From Streptomyces sp. MMG1121 (lineage in GTDB: Bacteria; Actinomycetota; Actinomycetes; Streptomycetales; Streptomycetaceae): a stretch of 64,000 bases of DNA. Both the position numbers and the translations under genes were made by a program. The stretch spans positions 12,657 through 76,656 of the forward strand of contig NZ_LGDV01000196.1 of the NCBI RefSeq assembly GCF_001280015.1, read 5' to 3'. Below the pieces are notes generated by a model, which worked only from the letters and a program-made list of their open reading frames with translations, made no database searches and was not told the DNA's origin. Shown in pieces: positions 55,012 through 63,868 of this stretch (its first letter is position 1; every line of letters starts with the position of its first letter).

Positions 55012-56684
55012 GCGGCGCCCTCGCTCTGCTGCGCGCCACTGGCGTGCGTGGGCGCGGACTTCTTGGTAGCGCGCGCGGATTGCTTGGCGGTGCGGACCGG
55101 CCCATCAGCCTTTTTCGCGCCGGATCCCGCGCTCTTCGCATCCTTCACGCCGTGCGCGCTGGACTCCACGGCGCTTGTCGTGCTCTCCGCGCCGGCACCC
55201 GTACCCCGCACGCCGGGCGTGCGGATGACCTCGTACTCCGCCAGGTCCACCCGCCGCGTCGCACTCCGGAATTCGGACGTCGTACCGGGCCAGATGGTGG
55301 TGTTGCGGCCGCTCGCGTCCAGGTACCAGCTGGTGCAGCCGCCGGTGTTCCACACGGTCCGCTTCATACGCTCCTGGACCTTGTCGTTCCAGGACTCGAC
55401 GGCGGCGGGCCGGGCGTCCAGGGCGGTGCGGCCGCCGAGGACATCGAGCTGGCGCAGATAGTCGGCCATGTAGTTCAGCTGGGACTCGATCATGAGGATC
55501 ATGGAGGAGTTCCCGAGGCCGGTGTTGGGCCCGATGACCGTCATGAAGTTCGGGAACCCGGCGGCCGCGGCCCCGCGCAGCGCCTGCATGCCGTTCTTCC
55601 AGGACTCGGCGAGCGTGGTGCCCTCCGCGCCGACCACGCGCTCGGCGATCGGCATGTCCGTGACGTGGAAGCCCGTACCGAAGATGATCGCGTCGACCTC
55701 GGCCTCGGTGCCGTCGGCCGCGACGAGCGTGGCCCCGCGGACCTCGCTCAGCCCGCTGGCGACGACGTCCACATGCGGCCTGGCCAGCGCCGGGTAGTAC
55801 TCGCTGGACAACAGGATCCGCTTGCAGCCGATGCGGTAGTCGGGGGTGAGCTTGGCGCGCAGGGCCGGGTCCTTGATCGCGCGGGCCATGTTGCGCTTGG
55901 CGAGCTGCTCGACCAGGCCGAGTTCATCCGGACGCTTGGTGAACGCCTGGACCTGAAGCTCCCGGATCCCCCACAGCAGTCCGCGCCTGAGCTGGGTGGT
56001 GAAGGGCACAGCCCGGTGCAGCCGGCGCTCGGCGCCGCTGATGGCGCGGTCCACACGGGGCATCACCCACGGCGGGGTGCGCTGGAAGAGGGTGAGCCGG
56101 TCGACCTCGCGCTGGATCGCGGGCACGATCTGGATGGCGGAGGCGCCGGTACCGATCATGGCGACGCGCTTGCCGCGCAGGTCGTAGTCGTGGTCCCAGC
56201 GGGCGGAGTGGAACACCTTGCCCGGGAAGGACTCCAGGCCCGGGATCTCGGGGATCTTCGGGTCGGACAGTGGCCCGGTGGCGGAGACGACGACGTCGGC
56301 GGAGAGCGAACCGCGCGTGGTCTCGATGTTCCACCGCAGGTTCTCCGCGTCCCAGCTCATCAGCTTGACCTCAGAGCCGAAGCGGATGTGCGGGCGCAGG
56401 CCGAAGAGATCGGTGACGTGCTCCAGATAGGCGCGGATGTGCCGCTGCCCGGAGAAGGTACGCGGCCAGTCGGGGTTGGGCGCGAAGGAGAAGGAGTAGA
56501 GGTGGGAGGGCACGTCACAGGCGCACCCGGGGTAACTGTTGTCCCGCCAGGTGCCGCCGACGCTGTCGGCCCGCTCCAGGACGACGAAGTCGGTGATCCC
56601 CTCGCGGCGCAGCCGCACGGCGGCCCCCAGCCCGCCGAACCCGGACCCGATCACCGCCACCCGTACATGCTCGTGCTCGGCCAT
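55008..56684 (-). CDS. Baeyer-Villiger-type flavin monooxygenase, first gene of operon
   Basis: A 558-residue FAD/NADPH enzyme that inserts oxygen into ketones. The FAD loop is VIGSGFGGLGAAV, the BVMO fingerprint FxGxxxHxxxW is present as FPGKVFHSARW, and the NADPH loop is MIGTGASAIQ. The last 65 residues or so are a Lys/Ala/Ser-rich tail with no fold (AKKADG, ATKKSAPTHA), unusual for the family. ATG 56684 follows a Gly-rich upstream region with GGAGGC. It is divergent from the MerR gene across a palindrome. Confidence 0.92.
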   Translation of the reverse strand: MAEHEHVRVAVIGSGFGGLGAAVRLRREGITDFVVLERADSVGGTWRDNSYPGCACDVPSHLYSFSFAPNPDWPRTFSGQRHIRAYLEHVTDLFGLRPHIRFGSEVKLMSWDAENLRWNIETTRGSLSADVVVSATGPLSDPKIPEIPGLESFPGKVFHSARWDHDYDLRGKRVAMIGTGASAIQIVPAIQREVDRLTLFQRTPPWVMPRVDRAISGAERRLHRAVPFTTQLRRGLLWGIRELQVQAFTKRPDELGLVEQLAKRNMARAIKDPALRAKLTPDYRIGCKRILLSSEYYPALARPHVDVVASGLSEVRGATLVAADGTEAEVDAIIFGTGFHVTDMPIAERVVGAEGTTLAESWKNGMQALRGAAAAGFPNFMTVIGPNTGLGNSSMILMIESQLNYMADYLRQLDVLGGRTALDARPAAVESWNDKVQERMKRTVWNTGGCTSWYLDASGRNTTIWPGTTSEFRSATRRVDLAEYEVIRTPGVRGTGAGAESTTSAVESSAHGVKDAKSAGSGAKKADGPVRTAKQSARATKKSAPTHASGAQQSEGAA

Positions 56685-56715
56685 CCCGAAGCCTCCACGC
56701 ATCGCCTTCGACTCT

Positions 56716-56731
56716 GCCAGTGAACACTGGC
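56716..56731. promoter_or_regulatory. Palindromic operator between BVMO operon and merR
   Basis: GCCAGTGAACACTGGC is a perfect 16-bp palindrome located 32 nt upstream of the monooxygenase start and 86 nt from the MerR start. It sits where the BVMO promoter should be, so the MerR protein or another regulator probably binds it. Confidence 0.6.
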
Positions 56732-56816
56732 GCAATGGGACTGTAGAGCAGCTCCGTACCGAGCGGTAGGGGTCGGGGGAGGGAAAGTTACCGGCGGTAC
56801 AACATAGGCTGCGGGC

Positions 56817-57572
56817 GTGGCAGACGACGGTGGACGTAAGGAAGGCCCAGAGGGTCGGAACAGCAGGCGCGACGGCCAGGACGGCGCACAGGGCGCGCAC
56901 TACGGCGCGCACACCTCAAGCCCGCGCGAGTACCGCATGGAGGAGCTGGCCCGGCTCGCCGGCATCACCGTGCGCACCCTGCGCTTCTACCGCGAACGCA
57001 AACTGATCCCGCCGCCCCGCCGCGAGGGCCGTATCGCCTGGTACGACGAGCACCATCTAGCACGCCTGCGCACCATCGCCGCCCTGCTGGAACGCGGCCA
57101 CACGCTGAACGGCATCGCGGAACTGGCCGAGGCCCTCGACCAGGGCCGGAACGTCGCCGACCTGCTCGGCGTCGGCACCCCCACCGAGGAGGAGCCGGTC
57201 CGCCTCACCCCCGAGGAACTCGCCGCCCGCTTCGAGGGCGAGGTGACCCCCGACAACCTCGCCGCCGCCCTGGAGCTGGGCTATCTGGGCACCGACGGCG
57301 ATGAGATCGTCCACATCAGCCGCCGCCTGCTGGACGTCTCTTCCGCGCTGGTCCGCGAAGGCATCCCGCTCGGCGAGGTCCTCGCGGCCGGCGCCCGCGT
57401 CCGCGAGCACGCCGACGCCCTGGCGGAACTCTTCGCCGACCTGATCCTGCGCCACGCCCCGGAGGAGGACCTCCAGCGCCTGCGCCCGCTGGCCCGCAGC
57501 GTAGTAGAGGCGGAACTCTCCCTGGCCCTGGACCGCCGCCTGACCAAGGAGCCCGGCGGGCAGGGCACCTGA
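56817..57572 (+). CDS. MerR-family regulator
   Basis: A 251-residue regulator. After a 35-residue hydrophilic tail comes the MerR winged helix (YRMEELARLAGITVRTLRFYRERKLI, then GRIAWYDEHHLARLRTI) and a coiled-coil dimer helix. A long C-terminal domain of about 140 residues (from RLTPEELAARF) replaces the short metal-binding tail, suggesting an organic ligand. TAGGCT ends 6 nt before GTG 56817, a possible leaderless start. It is divergent from the BVMO operon and is its likely activator. Confidence 0.9.
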   Translation: MADDGGRKEGPEGRNSRRDGQDGAQGAHYGAHTSSPREYRMEELARLAGITVRTLRFYRERKLIPPPRREGRIAWYDEHHLARLRTIAALLERGHTLNGIAELAEALDQGRNVADLLGVGTPTEEEPVRLTPEELAARFEGEVTPDNLAAALELGYLGTDGDEIVHISRRLLDVSSALVREGIPLGEVLAAGARVREHADALAELFADLILRHAPEEDLQRLRPLARSVVEAELSLALDRRLTKEPGGQGT

Positions 57573-57603
57573 GCCCGTCCGCCGACGGCGGACGGGGGCG
57601 CAC

Positions 57604-58407
57604 CTACAGGTCGTAGACGACGGTCACCGGCGCATGGTCGGACCACCGCTCGGCGTGCGTGGCCGCGCGCTCCACGAACCCCTTGACGGCCTTGCCGGCC
57701 AGCCCGGGCGTGGCGACGTGGTAGTCGATACGCCACCCCGAGTCGTTGTCGAAGGCCCGCCCGCGGTACGACCACCAGCTGTACGGCCCCTCGACATCGG
57801 GGTGCAGGGCGCGCACGACGTCGACATACCCGCCGCCGGTCGGATCGAGGACGCAGCCGAGCCACTCCCGCTCCTCGGGCAGGAAGCCGGAGTTCTTGGT
57901 GTTGCCGCGCCAGTTCTTGAGATCGGCCTGCTGGTGGGCGATGTTCCAGTCACCGCAGACGACCACCTCGCGCCCGTCGGCAGCGGCACGCGCGCGCAGC
58001 TCCTTGAGATGGACGAGGAACTCGTCCATGAAGCGCACCTTCTCGTCCTGCCGCTCGGTGCCGACCTCGCCGGAGGGCAGATAAAGGGAGGCCACCGTGA
58101 CACCGGGCAGGTCGGCCTCGACGTAGCGCCCGCTGCCGTCGAACTCGGCCGAGCCGAAGCCCACCCGGACACCGTCCGGCTCGCGCCGCGTGTAGAGGGA
58201 GACGCCCGCGCGGCCCTTGGCAGCGGCCGGGGCGTGCACGACGTGCCAGCCATCGGGCTGCCGGACCTCCTCCGGCAGCTGGTGCGGCTCGGCGCGCACC
58301 TCTTGCAGGCAGACGACGTCCGCTTCCGTCCGAGCGAGCCACTCCACGAAGCCCTTCTTGGCGGCGGCCCGCAGCCCGTTCACATTCACCGAGGTCACAG
58401 TCAGCAC
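57604..58407 (-). CDS. xth: Exodeoxyribonuclease III/AP endonuclease
   Basis: A 267-residue EEP-fold nuclease of base-excision repair. Catalytic motifs are SVNVNGLR, LQEVRAEP, YLPSGE, CGDWNIAH and the final SDHAPV. GTG 58407 starts the fold. It is convergent with the MerR gene (31 nt apart) and divergent from the GNAT gene. A second copy elsewhere in the genome is usual. Confidence 0.93.
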   Translation of the reverse strand: MLTVTSVNVNGLRAAAKKGFVEWLARTEADVVCLQEVRAEPHQLPEEVRQPDGWHVVHAPAAAKGRAGVSLYTRREPDGVRVGFGSAEFDGSGRYVEADLPGVTVASLYLPSGEVGTERQDEKVRFMDEFLVHLKELRARAAADGREVVVCGDWNIAHQQADLKNWRGNTKNSGFLPEEREWLGCVLDPTGGGYVDVVRALHPDVEGPYSWWSYRGRAFDNDSGWRIDYHVATPGLAGKAVKGFVERAATHAERWSDHAPVTVVYDL

Positions 58408-58489
58408 CAGGGCACGATACCGGCACACTGGTCGGAGTCCGTCCACACCGTCCAGCCATCACCGACTGCATAGAAGTACGATAACCAGT

Positions 58490-58966
58490 ATGAATATACG
58501 TCGCGTCCGTTTCGATCACCCCGACGCCGTCAAGCTCAATGACGAGGTCCAGGCCGAGTACCACCTGCGTTACGGCGACGGCGGCGACGCCACAACCCTC
58601 GACGCCACTGACTTCACCCCGCCACGCGGCGTGTATCTGATCGCGTACGACGAACACGACCACCCCGTCGCGACCGGCGGCTGGCGCAGCCAGGACCAGA
58701 ACGACGAGGGCAACGAGGACGGCGACGCCGAGCTCAAGCGCATGTACGTCGTCGAGCAGGTGCGTGGCCAGGGCCTGGCGCGCCGCATGCTCACAGCCCT
58801 GGAGGACGACGCCCGCGCCTCGGGCCGGCTCCGCATGGTCCTGGAGACAGGCACCAAGCAGCCGGAGGCCATCGCCCTGTACACGTCCAGCGGCTACGAG
58901 CCATGCACCAAGTTCGGCTACTACCGCCACCACGAGGAGAGCTGCTGCTTCGCGAAGAAACTCTGA
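58490..58966 (+). CDS. GNAT-family N-acetyltransferase
   Basis: A 158-residue acetyltransferase. The acetyl-CoA site is LKRMYVVEQVRGQGLARRMLTAL (V-x-x-x-x-RGQGxA), followed by ETGTKQPEAIALYTSSGYEP. It ends in a Cys pair (ESCCFAKKL). Substrate unknown. TACGAT (58477-58482) lies 7 nt before ATG 58490 with no ribosome site, so the mRNA may be leaderless. Confidence 0.9.
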   Translation: MNIRRVRFDHPDAVKLNDEVQAEYHLRYGDGGDATTLDATDFTPPRGVYLIAYDEHDHPVATGGWRSQDQNDEGNEDGDAELKRMYVVEQVRGQGLARRMLTALEDDARASGRLRMVLETGTKQPEAIALYTSSGYEPCTKFGYYRHHEESCCFAKKL

Positions 58967-59042
58967 GCCTGTAACTCGGATCACACCAGGCCCGCTTGAG
59001 CCCCGGCGGGCCCGGCAGTGGCCGACGCCTCCTGCAGACACG

Positions 59043-59080
59043 ATGAAGCCCCTGTCGACTACTGCCGACAGGGGCTTCAT
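59043..59080 (-). terminator. Terminator of the tRNA-Ala gene
   Basis: ATGAAGCCCCTGTCG (59043-59057) and CGACAGGGGCTTCAT (59066-59080) form a perfect 15-bp stem with an 8-nt loop, beginning 6 nt beyond the 3' end of the tRNA on the minus strand. Confidence 0.85.
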
Positions 59081-59086
59081 GCTGCG

Positions 59087-59160
59087 TGGACCTGAGGGGA
59101 TTTGAACCCCTGGCCCCCTCGATGCGAACGAGGTGCGCTACCGGACTGCGCCACAGGCCC
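59087..59160 (-). tRNA. tRNA-Ala (anticodon CGC)
   Basis: A 74-nt cloverleaf can be drawn in full. Acceptor arms are GGGCCTG and CAGGTCC, the D stem is GCGC/GCGC, the anticodon stem is CCTCG/CGAGG with loop TTCGCAT, the variable loop is GGGCC and the T arm is AGGGG-TTCAAAT-CCCCT. The anticodon CGC reads GCG alanine codons. The acceptor has G3:U70, the alanine identity pair, and discriminator A. CCA is not encoded. Confidence 0.93.
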
Positions 59161-59287
59161 TTGCAACGAGTGAAACTTTAGCATCCCCATCGGGGTGCTT
59201 GGAAATCCGTTCCCTGACTGGTCACAGCAGGGGCCAGTGGAGGGGGCGCGCACCGCCGGGGGCGCGCCGGGGAGCGTGCGGGCGGGG

Positions 59288-60517
59288 TCACTCGTTCGCC
59301 GCGCGCGGGCGGTCGCCGTCCTCGTACTGATCGAACAGCGGCGTACGCCCGCGCTCGCGCGCCCGGCGCGCGGAGGCAGCGCGGCGCGCGTCGCTGCGGG
59401 CCTCCGCCGGTTTGTCCTCTGCCGCGGACGCCTGCTCACCCGGCTCCGCCTCCGGCGCGTGGGCCGTCTCGTGCTCCGGCGCGACCGAGCTGGAACGCGC
59501 CGAACTCCAGGTGTCCGGCGCCCCCAGATCCACACCGGCCGTGGCTCGCGGCGCCACCGGCGCGGTCACATACGTCGGCAGGGGCACCGGCACCGGGTCC
59601 CAGCTGTCCCCGCCTGGCCGCCGCTGCCGCTCACGCTGCTGGTCGACCCACTCGGCGTGGTCGGTCTGCTCGACCAGCGCACGCCGGTCCGCGGCAAGCG
59701 CGGAGAGACCCGTGTCCGTCTCGGTCTCCTGAACCTCCTCCGGTTCGTCAGCACCAGCACTCGCGTCGAGGGGCGCGCGCCGACGCGGCTGGCGCTCCCG
59801 CTCCCGCAACCGCTGCGCAGCGACCTCGGCACGCCGACGGTCCATCTGGTAGGCAAAACGGCGGCGCTCCTGCGAACGCAGGTACGCGATGTACCCGCTG
59901 AGCAGTACGGCCGGTACGGCGGGCACCCACAGGAAGGCGAGCCCCCCGACAGCGGCGACGATCGCGCCGAGCGTGAAGCCGATGAAGAGCATCACGGTGG
60001 TGCGCCGACGGCGCGCGAGAACCTTCGAGCGCTGAGCGCGCGCCGCGGCCGCCTGCGACGAGGATGCACGCCGCGCGGATGGCACTCGTCTCTGTGCGGG
60101 CGCGGAGCCCGATGCGCGCGCGGGTGCACCGGAGGAGTGGTGTGCGGGCGCGGACTTGGGCGCCGGTGCGGCGGCCTGTTCGCGTGCCGGTTCCGCTCTC
60201 CCGGACGCCTCGGGCCCGGTTTCCGCGTGTACCTGACGACGGGTCGGAGGCATGGCGAAGGCCCGGACGTCCACCGAGTCGGTGACGGCGTCCGGGTCGC
60301 CGGCGTTCGGCTCCCCCTCCTGGGCGGAGCGCGCCCGCAGGTCCCTGGCGTATCGGCGCTCCATGCCCGCCCGTCCGGACAGCAACCGGATGGCGGTGCT
60401 GAAGCGTTCCGTCGGACGGGCCTCGTTCAGCTCGTCCTGCCTACGGAGCCACATCGGCACCAAGTAGGCGGCCCAGGCCCCGACAATGACTGCGTAGATG
60501 AGGCCGCTGCTGCTCAC
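59288..60517 (-). CDS. sepX: SepX/GlpR-like actinobacterial division membrane protein
   Basis: A 409-residue protein. It begins with a membrane helix (GLIYAVIVGAWAAYLVPMWLRRQDELNEAR, about 5-24). A long Ala/Pro/Arg-rich cytosolic region follows, then a two-helix membrane hairpin (VMLFIGFTLGAIVAAVGGLAFLW and VPAVLLSGYIAYL, about 172-212) and a charged C-terminal tail. This architecture and its cluster with glp/moeA, rimJ and galU match SepX of Streptomyces and GlpR of Corynebacterium, which link the gephyrin-like Glp to FtsZ septation. The assignment rests on synteny and layout. Confidence 0.78.
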   Translation of the reverse strand: MSSSGLIYAVIVGAWAAYLVPMWLRRQDELNEARPTERFSTAIRLLSGRAGMERRYARDLRARSAQEGEPNAGDPDAVTDSVDVRAFAMPPTRRQVHAETGPEASGRAEPAREQAAAPAPKSAPAHHSSGAPARASGSAPAQRRVPSARRASSSQAAAARAQRSKVLARRRRTTVMLFIGFTLGAIVAAVGGLAFLWVPAVPAVLLSGYIAYLRSQERRRFAYQMDRRRAEVAAQRLRERERQPRRRAPLDASAGADEPEEVQETETDTGLSALAADRRALVEQTDHAEWVDQQRERQRRPGGDSWDPVPVPLPTYVTAPVAPRATAGVDLGAPDTWSSARSSSVAPEHETAHAPEAEPGEQASAAEDKPAEARSDARRAASARRARERGRTPLFDQYEDGDRPRAANE

Positions 60518-60706
60518 GCCTCACACGGTAGAGGGGTTTGCGTGAGGCCATCCGCCAATTGGGCCGGTGTGTCGCACGATCTGGCTGATATTTCCAGCTT
60601 TTTTTGCGATCGATGCGATCAGAGGACCACCCCCGGTCGCGAAATTCAATGCCTTCAGACGGTCAGCATGCGATCAAATTCGAACATGTATTCAATTCCT
60701 GAGAGG
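60518..60706. promoter_or_regulatory. AT-rich promoter region of the sepX-like gene
   Basis: This 189-nt gap contains a T7 run (about 60600), three copies of TGCGATC and low GC for the genome, suggesting that the sepX-like gene has its own promoter rather than relying only on the upstream cluster. No specific -35/-10 pair is convincing. Confidence 0.4.
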
Positions 60707-61411
60707 CTAGGCGGGATTCCCCGGCGTGCTCTGGGGATTCCACGACGGATCCGCGGAGCCCAGGGCGCGCGAAGCACCGGCCGCGCCCCCCTCGTCCGCC
60801 GGGCGCTCGATGTGTCGCTCCCCCTGGGAACGTGCCCGCTGCCAGCGTGCGAGCAACCCATCGGGCACCTCTTCCGCGGTGAGCGCGAAGACCAGATGGT
60901 CGCGCCAGGCCCCGTCGATGTGCAGATAGCGCGGCCGGAGCCCCTCCTCGCGGAATCCGAGTTTCTCCACGACCCGGCGACTGGGCCGGTTCTCCGGTCG
61001 AATGCAGACCTCGATGCGGTGCAGTCCGACGGTGCGGAAACAGTGGTCCACCACGAGTGCGACGGCCGTGGGCATCACGCCCCGCCCGGCCACCGCCTCA
61101 TCCACCCAGTACCCGACATGCCCCGAGCACATCGAGCCCCAGGTGATCCCGGCGACGGTCAACTGCCCCACCAGCCGCCCCTGATACTCGATGACGAACG
61201 GCAGCATCCGGCCCGCGCCGGCCTCGGAACGCAGGTGCCGGATCATCTGGCGGTAGGTCGGCCGGTGCGTGATCGGTCCGCTCGGCGTGGGCGGCGGGAT
61301 GGTCGCCTCCCAGGGGCGCAGCCAGTCCCGGTTGCGCCGGTTCACCTCGCGCCAGGCCCGCTGGTCGCGCAGCTTTATCGGCCGGAGGACGACATCACCG
61401 TCCGCCAGCAC
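60707..61411 (-). CDS. RimJ/RimL-type GNAT acetyltransferase
   Basis: A 234-residue acetyltransferase of the ribosomal-protein N-acetyltransferase type. It shows VVLRPIKLRDQRAWREVN, GHVGYWVDEAVAGRGVMPTAVAL (acetyl-CoA loop) and HRIEVCIRPENRPSRRVVEKLGFREEG. The last 40 residues are hydrophilic. The start is GTG 61411, 20 nt after the mogA stop. In Corynebacterium a rimJ-like gene lies in the same galU-glp-glpR cluster, so its target may be a division protein; this is inference. Confidence 0.88.
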   Translation of the reverse strand: MLADGDVVLRPIKLRDQRAWREVNRRNRDWLRPWEATIPPPTPSGPITHRPTYRQMIRHLRSEAGAGRMLPFVIEYQGRLVGQLTVAGITWGSMCSGHVGYWVDEAVAGRGVMPTAVALVVDHCFRTVGLHRIEVCIRPENRPSRRVVEKLGFREEGLRPRYLHIDGAWRDHLVFALTAEEVPDGLLARWQRARSQGERHIERPADEGGAAGASRALGSADPSWNPQSTPGNPA

Positions 61412-61431
61412 GACAGGCCAGGAAGGGCTGT

Positions 61432-61932
61432 TCAGCTCGCACCCCCGCTACTGGGTCTGGGGTGGTCGCCGCCGCGGATCTGGTCGACGGCATGGACCAG
61501 CAGGGACTCCAGTACGGCGAGGCCGTCCTTCACACCGCCCGTGGAGCCCGGCAGATTGACGATCAGGGTGCGCCCCGCCACCCCGGCCAGGCCCCGGGAC
61601 AGCGCGGCGGTCGGAACCTTCTCCCGGCCGAACGCCCGGATGGCCTCCGCGATGCCGGGCACCTCGTAGTCGATCACCGCGCGGGTCGCCTCGGGCGTGC
61701 GGTCGGTGGGCGAGACACCGGTGCCGCCGGTGGTGACGATGGCGTCGTAACCGGCCCCCACGCCCGCGCGCAGCGCCTCCCGCACGGGGTCCCCGTCGGG
61801 GACGACCTGAGGTCCGTCGACGTCGAATCCGAAGCCCTTCAGGCCGTCGGCGATCAAGGGGCCGCCCTTGTCCTCGTAGACACCGGCCGCGGCCCGGTTG
61901 GAGGCGGTGACCACCAGAGCGCGGTAGGTCAT
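61432..61932 (-). CDS. mogA: MogA/MoaB-family molybdopterin adenylyltransferase-like protein
   Basis: A 166-residue MPT-binding-fold protein that adenylates molybdopterin before metal insertion. Motifs are RALVVTASNRAAAGVYEDKGGP, AIVTTGGTGVSPTDRTPEA and LIVNLPGSTGGVKDGL. The start overlaps the moaC stop by 4 nt (ATGA). Confidence 0.92.
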   Translation of the reverse strand: MTYRALVVTASNRAAAGVYEDKGGPLIADGLKGFGFDVDGPQVVPDGDPVREALRAGVGAGYDAIVTTGGTGVSPTDRTPEATRAVIDYEVPGIAEAIRAFGREKVPTAALSRGLAGVAGRTLIVNLPGSTGGVKDGLAVLESLLVHAVDQIRGGDHPRPSSGGAS

Positions 61933-62408
61933 GCCCGGCTCCAGTCGCCGGACTTGCCGCCGGTCTTCTCCTCCACCCGTACGTCCGTGATGACCGCTCC
62001 CTTGTCGACCGCCTTGACCATGTCGATCACGGTGAGCGCGGCGACCGTCACGGCGGTGAGGGCCTCCATCTCGACGCCCGTACGGTCCGTCGTCTTCACG
62101 ACGGCCTGGATCTCCACGGCGTCATCCGCGACCGACAGATCCAGTTTCACACCGGACACCGACAACGGGTGGCACAGCGGGATCAGGTCAGGGGTGCGCT
62201 TGGCGCCCATGATGCCCGCGATACGCGCGGTGGCGAGGGCATCCCCCTTGGGTACCCCCTCGCCGCGCAACAGCTCGACCACGCGGGGTGAGACGAGAAC
62301 GCGGCCGCTGGCGCGGGCGGTGCGCGCGGTCACGTCCTTTCCGGATACGTCGACCATGCGGGCCGCGCCCGCCTCGTCGATGTGCGTCAGTCCGTCCTGC
62401 GTACTCAT
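61929..62408 (-). CDS. moaC: Cyclic pyranopterin monophosphate synthase
   Basis: MoaC completes the first step of molybdenum cofactor synthesis with MoaA. The 159-residue protein has the THIDEAGAARMVDVSGKDVTAR start, IAGIMGAKRTPDLIPLCHPL and GVEMEALTAVTVAALTVIDMVKA, carrying the conserved catalytic Lys and His. ATG 62408 is preferred; upstream codons to 62534 are shadow. It is coupled to mogA. Confidence 0.95.
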   Translation of the reverse strand: MSTQDGLTHIDEAGAARMVDVSGKDVTARTARASGRVLVSPRVVELLRGEGVPKGDALATARIAGIMGAKRTPDLIPLCHPLSVSGVKLDLSVADDAVEIQAVVKTTDRTGVEMEALTAVTVAALTVIDMVKAVDKGAVITDVRVEEKTGGKSGDWSRA

Positions 62409-62545
62409 GCTGTGTGCCGCTCCCGGTCCGGGCCCGTCACAGTGCGGAGCACGGGCCTGTTGTGCGCGCCACGGTACCGCCAAGTCGGCGCACGCACCGG
62501 GCCAGGACCCCTCTGGGCCCCGTCGCACGCTCACGCGCGCGTGCG

Positions 62546-63868
62546 TCAGCCGAGCAGCACGACCTCCACCTCGGCGCCGGGCTCGACGGACTCCACGTCC
62601 TCGGGGAGGACGATCAGTGCGTTGGCCTGCGCCAGCGCCGCGATCAGGTGCGAGCCGGCGCCGCCCACGGGGGTCACCTCCCCGTCGGCGTACACGCCCC
62701 GCAGGAACTGCCGGCGCCCCTTGGGCGAGCAGAACGCCTTGTCCGTCTTCAGGCCGGCCCGGGTGCGGGGCCGGTGTACGTCCGTGAGACCCATGAGGGT
62801 CCGGATGGCGGGGCGGACGAACAGTTCGAAGGAGACGTACGACGACACGGGGTTGCCTGGCAGGGCCAGCAGGGGCGTGTGATCGGGGCCGATGGAGCCG
62901 AAGCCCTGGGGCTTGCCGGGCTGCATGGCGAGCTTGCGGAACTCCACGCCGCTGCCCGCCTCGTCCTCGTCGCCCGCGTACGACAGCGCCTCCTTGACGA
63001 CGTCGTACGCCCCGACGCTCACCCCACCCGTGGTCACCAGCAGATCGGAACGGATGAGCTGGTCCTCGATGGTCGAGCGGAGGGTGTCGGCGTCGTCGGC
63101 GACGGCACCCACCCGGTAGGCGATGGCACCGGCGTCCCGCGCGGCGGCGGTGAGGGCGAAGCTGTTGGAGTCGTAGATCTGGCCGCTGGCCAGCTCCTCG
63201 CCGGGCTGCACAAGTTCGCTACCGGTAGACATGACGACCACGCGCGGGCGCGGGCGCACGCGTACCGTGCCGCGGCCGATCGCGGCGAGCAGCGCGATCT
63301 GCGGCGGGCCGAGGATCGTGCCGGCCTCCAGGGCACGGTCGCCGGCCTTCACATCGCTCCCCTTGGCGCGGACGTGCGCGCGTGCCTCGACGGGGCGGTG
63401 CACGCGCACGTGCCCCTCGGCACCCTCGGGGGCCGAGCTGCGCGCCCGCATGCCGCTCACCGGTCCCTCGCCGAGCCCGCCGTCGGTCCACTCGACGGGG
63501 ACGACGGCCTCGGCGCCGGGGGGCAGCGGCGCACCGGTCATGATGCGGGCGGCCTGCCCGGGACCGACCCGGACCAGGTCGGCCGCGCCCGCGGCGACAT
63601 CACCGACGACGTCCAGGACGGCCGGGAACTCCTCTCCGGCGCCCGCTACGTCCGCGACCCGCACCGCGTACCCGTCCATGGAACTGTTGTCGAACGGCGG
63701 AAGGGACACCGGCACCGTGACGTCGTCGACCAGGACACAGCCCTGGGCGTCGAGCAGTTGCAGCTCGATGGGCTCGAGGGGGCGGACGGTCGAGAGGATG
63801 TCCTCCAGATGCTCGTCCACCGACCACAGGTGGTCCGGGTCGGCGGGGCGGGTCACGGCGCTGCTCAA
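62546..63868 (-). CDS. glp: MoeA-like protein, probable gephyrin-like division factor Glp
   Basis: A 440-residue protein with all MoeA domains: DNSSMDGYAVRVAD, IMTGAPLPPGAEAVVPVE, VVVMSTGSELVQPGE, LLVTTGGVSVGAYDVVKEAL and ALPGNPVSSYVSFELF. By motif it is a molybdopterin molybdotransferase. By synteny (galU upstream, rimJ-like and sepX-like downstream) it matches actinobacterial Glp, a MoeA paralogue recruited to bind FtsZ. Both roles may coexist, since moaC and mogA are adjacent. The start is TTG 63868, overlapping the galU stop. Confidence 0.88.
   Translation of the reverse strand: MSSAVTRPADPDHLWSVDEHLEDILSTVRPLEPIELQLLDAQGCVLVDDVTVPVSLPPFDNSSMDGYAVRVADVAGAGEEFPAVLDVVGDVAAGAADLVRVGPGQAARIMTGAPLPPGAEAVVPVEWTDGGLGEGPVSGMRARSSAPEGAEGHVRVHRPVEARAHVRAKGSDVKAGDRALEAGTILGPPQIALLAAIGRGTVRVRPRPRVVVMSTGSELVQPGEELASGQIYDSNSFALTAAARDAGAIAYRVGAVADDADTLRSTIEDQLIRSDLLVTTGGVSVGAYDVVKEALSYAGDEDEAGSGVEFRKLAMQPGKPQGFGSIGPDHTPLLALPGNPVSSYVSFELFVRPAIRTLMGLTDVHRPRTRAGLKTDKAFCSPKGRRQFLRGVYADGEVTPVGGAGSHLIAALAQANALIVLPEDVESVEPGAEVEVVLLG

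Noticed and set aside
60655..60861. A 68-codon minus-strand frame ending in GIEYMFEFDRMLTV
   Set aside because: It overlaps the RimJ-like gene in another frame and its bulk is Arg/Pro-rich shadow; only the last dozen residues fall outside.
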